DNA of 64,000 bases from Candidatus Parcubacteria bacterium (GTDB lineage: Bacteria; Patescibacteria; ABY1; BM507; UBA12075), in contig PKTK01000003.1 in assembly GCA_002869165.1 (NCBI GenBank), positions 1 to 64,000 of the forward strand, in the 5' to 3' direction. Below the pieces are notes generated by a model that made no database searches, was not told where the DNA came from, and was given only the letters and a program-made list of their open reading frames with translations. Shown piece by piece: positions 62,267 through 64,000 of the stretch. The translations under genes and the position numbers were made by a program. Positions within the stretch are counted from its first letter, which is position 1; every line of letters begins with the position of its first letter.

Positions 62267-62743
62267 ATGAAAAACACTAATCAAAAAGGTTTTACCTTAA
62301 TCGAGCTACTAGTTGTTATCGCTATCATTGGTTTACTTTCAACCATGGCTGTGATCTCACTAAACTCAGCTCGTGCTAAAGCTAGAGACGCTAGACGTCT
62401 ATCTGATGTTAAACAATTATCAACTATGCTTTCACTAGAAGCTGCTGATAATCCAAATGCTCCTTTAGAAGGTTGTGACACAGCTAATGATCTAACAACT
62501 GATTGTACAGGACCTGGCCAAATAACATCTGAATTTTCAAAGTTTGAAGATCCAACTACTCCAGATACACAATGTACTGATCCAGCTGTGGGTGATGTTA
62601 CTACATGTGGTTATTCAATTGTTAATTCAGCGTCAACAGTGGGTGCTACAACTACTCAGATTAGATTTTATTTGGAAAATGATTCAGGTGGTTTGTCTGC
62701 CGGTTTAAACACAATTAACTCAGAAGGTATTTTTAATCCATAA
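62267..62743 (+). CDS. pilA: Type IV pseudopilin/pilin
   Basis: AAAGGTGGTGAAAT precedes ATG. The prepilin motif is KGFTLIELLVVIAIIGLLS (cleavage after Gly, Glu at +5), then the conserved ARDARRLSDVKQLSTM. The C-terminal region holds four Cys. 158 residues. It is the major candidate pilin of the operon, transcribed on its own from the long leader at 62074-62266, which holds the repeats. Confidence 0.93.
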   Translation: MKNTNQKGFTLIELLVVIAIIGLLSTMAVISLNSARAKARDARRLSDVKQLSTMLSLEAADNPNAPLEGCDTANDLTTDCTGPGQITSEFSKFEDPTTPDTQCTDPAVGDVTTCGYSIVNSASTVGATTTQIRFYLENDSGGLSAGLNTINSEGIFNP

Positions 62744-62766
62744 TCAGATTTGATATAAGAAAAACA

Positions 62767-62805
62767 AAAAACTGCCCAATTTGAGCAGTTTTTTGTTTTT
62801 TTTGT
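62767..62805 (+). terminator. Terminator of pilA
   Basis: AACTGCCCAATTTGAGCAGTT then TTTTG; 24 bases after the stop. Confidence 0.75.
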
Positions 62806-62815
62806 GCTACTCTAC

Positions 62816-62881
62816 GTGTTATCCTGAACGAAAGTGAAGCCCGCCTAACCGGACGGGCTTCACTTCGTTCAGAATAACACA
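62816..62881. repeat. Near-perfect palindrome
   Basis: GTGTTATCCTGAACGAAAGTGAAGCCCG pairs with CGGGCTTCACTTCGTTCAGAATAACAC around a short centre. It belongs to the dispersed palindromic repeats. Confidence 0.75.
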
Positions 62882-63037
62882 AAAGAAGACGGTAGTACTT
62901 GAAATAAGTTGATAATATACTAGTTTAAAAATTATAAATAATAAAATCAAAAAGTGTTATGTGATATGTGCTGTGTTGTGTTGTGTGATTTATGATATGT
63001 GTTTCATGATATGTGAAAAATGTGTTATAATATAAAT

Positions 63038-63535
63038 ATGTACAAAATGGAAATAAATAATAAAGGCTTTACTTTAATTGAGCTACTAGTTGTGATTGCT
63101 ATTATTGGCGTACTTTCAACATTTGCTCTTATTTCCTTGGTAAATGCAAGTGCCAGAGCTCGTGACTCTGAAAGACTCTCAGATGTAAACAATCTAGCCA
63201 AGGCGCTTAGTTTTGATGCGTCTAATAATTCAAGTGATAAAGTCATGTGTGGTATGGATCCATGCGGGGCAGGGGTTTTGACCAATCTAGCAACAGCACC
63301 TGTTTTTGTGGCGTCTGAATTTCCCAAATTTCAAGACCCTAATTATAAAGCAGGCTCACCAAATCCATGTACAGTAACTTCAAATAGTAGATGTGATTAT
63401 TCTTTTGCTTTTGATGGTGCCAATGCAAATGCCAATATTGGTAGTACTACTATTCTTTTTTGGTTAGAGGAAGACACTGGAACATTGAGTAAAGGCCTTA
63501 ACAAAATAACTACTAGTGGAACCTTTAATCCATAA
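63038..63535 (+). CDS. Second pseudopilin
   Basis: The Met at 63038 or 63047 starts a protein with NKGFTLIELLVVIAIIGVLS, the prepilin motif, then ARDSERLSDVNNLAKAL and four Cys. TGTTATAAT ends about 10 bases before the ATG, so the mRNA is probably leaderless. It is close to pilA in sequence, likely by duplication. The TG-rich repeats before it (62950-63020) are simple sequence. Confidence 0.9.
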   Translation: MYKMEINNKGFTLIELLVVIAIIGVLSTFALISLVNASARARDSERLSDVNNLAKALSFDASNNSSDKVMCGMDPCGAGVLTNLATAPVFVASEFPKFQDPNYKAGSPNPCTVTSNSRCDYSFAFDGANANANIGSTTILFWLEEDTGTLSKGLNKITTSGTFNP

Positions 63536-63546
63536 TTTTTAAATAT

Positions 63547-64000
63547 ATGAATGACTACGATCAAACAGAGTCTAAGATAAATTGGCGTCAAGCAATTGTT
63601 TTGCTTGCTATTACGTCATTTTTTGCTATTGCTGCCAGTTTTATGATTATGAATGCTCGCAAGGAGACTAGGGATGTAAAGCGAATAGCAGATATTCGGG
63701 CAATCCAGCATGCGCTTGAGTTATATTTTTATGACTGCAACCACTATCCTAGTTCAGTTGAAGCAGGAGGTTCTATTTCGTCAGTCAATCAATGTCAGGG
63801 GAATGTTTATATGGAATCCGTTCCGATTGATCCTAATTTTATAGTCTACTCTTATCTTCCTTGCAAGGATGAGGCAGGCACCGATTGTGAAGCCGGACTT
63901 AGCCAGCCATTATAATATCAGTTGTATTACGAACTAGAATCAGATACAGAAAGCGTCTTGGCAGGCAGACACGTGGCTATGCCAGGGAAGTTAGCAGCTA
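63547..64000 (+). CDS. Pseudopilin-like protein, in-frame TAA, runs out of window
   Basis: ATG at 63547 opens NWRQAIVLLAITSFFAIAAS, a hydrophobic helix without the Gly-Phe prepilin cleavage site. KRIADIRAIQHALELYFYDC follows as in pilins, then YPSSVEAGG. TAA lies at 63913-63915 after AGLSQPL. The frame continues YQLYYELESDTESVLAGRHVA to the window end; this is the usual final strand of these pilins. The stop thus cuts within the fold. Starts 11 bases after the second pseudopilin, so co-transcribed. Confidence 0.7.

Noticed and set aside
62941..63022. TG-rich repeats as a regulatory array
   Set aside because: GATATGTG-like units are irregular and look like simple-sequence DNA; only the -10 at the end is supported.
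1..64000. Clean reassignment of TAA to an amino acid
   Set aside because: Most genes, including rpoD's neighbours pilM, pilB, pilC and fabZ, end in TAA or have proper terminal stops followed by terminators or the next gene, so TAA must still terminate.

Overview
The window is strongly AT-rich and reads like a candidate-phyla-radiation (Patescibacteria) genome. The signs are a dnaG-rpoD pair, a type IV pilus locus of the pilM-N-O-B-C type with several pseudopilins, many secreted proteins carrying thrombospondin-type-3-like calcium repeats with a recurrent 'NGEAWYV...YFLGRP' domain, and many core genes without a Shine-Dalgarno site. Placement within Patescibacteria (an ABY1/Falkowbacteria-like group) is inference.

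Layout: 1-6.7 kb, secreted surface proteins, a GIY-YIG nuclease among decayed palindromic repeats, and an O-antigen-ligase/TPR protein. 6.8-13.7 kb, polysaccharide genes (three complete GT4 glycosyltransferases, a nucleotide-sugar SDR fused to half a glycosyltransferase, a GtrA-GT4 fusion). 14.1-17.4 kb, dnaG and rpoD. 17.4-35.4 kb, mixed genes: SpoU methyltransferase, response regulator, PAS histidine kinase, FabZ divergent from a MarR-TipAS regulator, serine beta-lactamase-like protein, lipoproteins. 35.5-38.8 kb, a repeat-bounded block of unusual GC-richer genes ending at tRNA-Asn. 38.8-44.3 kb, small accessory proteins and an MFS transporter. 44.3-50 kb, recG, two tRNA-Ser genes and an island of small proteins. 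50.2-53 kb, a DUF4153-like membrane protein and tRNA-Arg with duplicated ends. 53.2-64 kb, comF and the pilus locus.

The most striking feature is that at least nine otherwise intact genes, including dnaG, contain one in-frame TAA; one more contains TAG and one TGA. The reading frame continues with coherent coding sequence to a second, sensible stop; in one case that stop overlaps the next start codon as ATGA. TAA is also the normal terminal stop here, so this is not a simple code change. Stop readthrough, a suppressor tRNA, RNA editing, recent mutation and sequence error all remain open. All cases can be explained by NAA/NAG/CGA to stop changes.

Three tRNA loci show copies, or possible degenerate copies, of their 3' ends downstream. 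tRNA-Ser(GCU) and tRNA-Arg(GCG) each have a copy of their T-loop/acceptor end 181-185 bp downstream, with a shared element structure in between. tRNA-Asn has an identical 62-bp flank repeated 2.26 kb away, enclosing GC-richer genes with consensus promoters and strong ribosome-binding sites. These look like small integrative or duplicating elements at tRNA genes.
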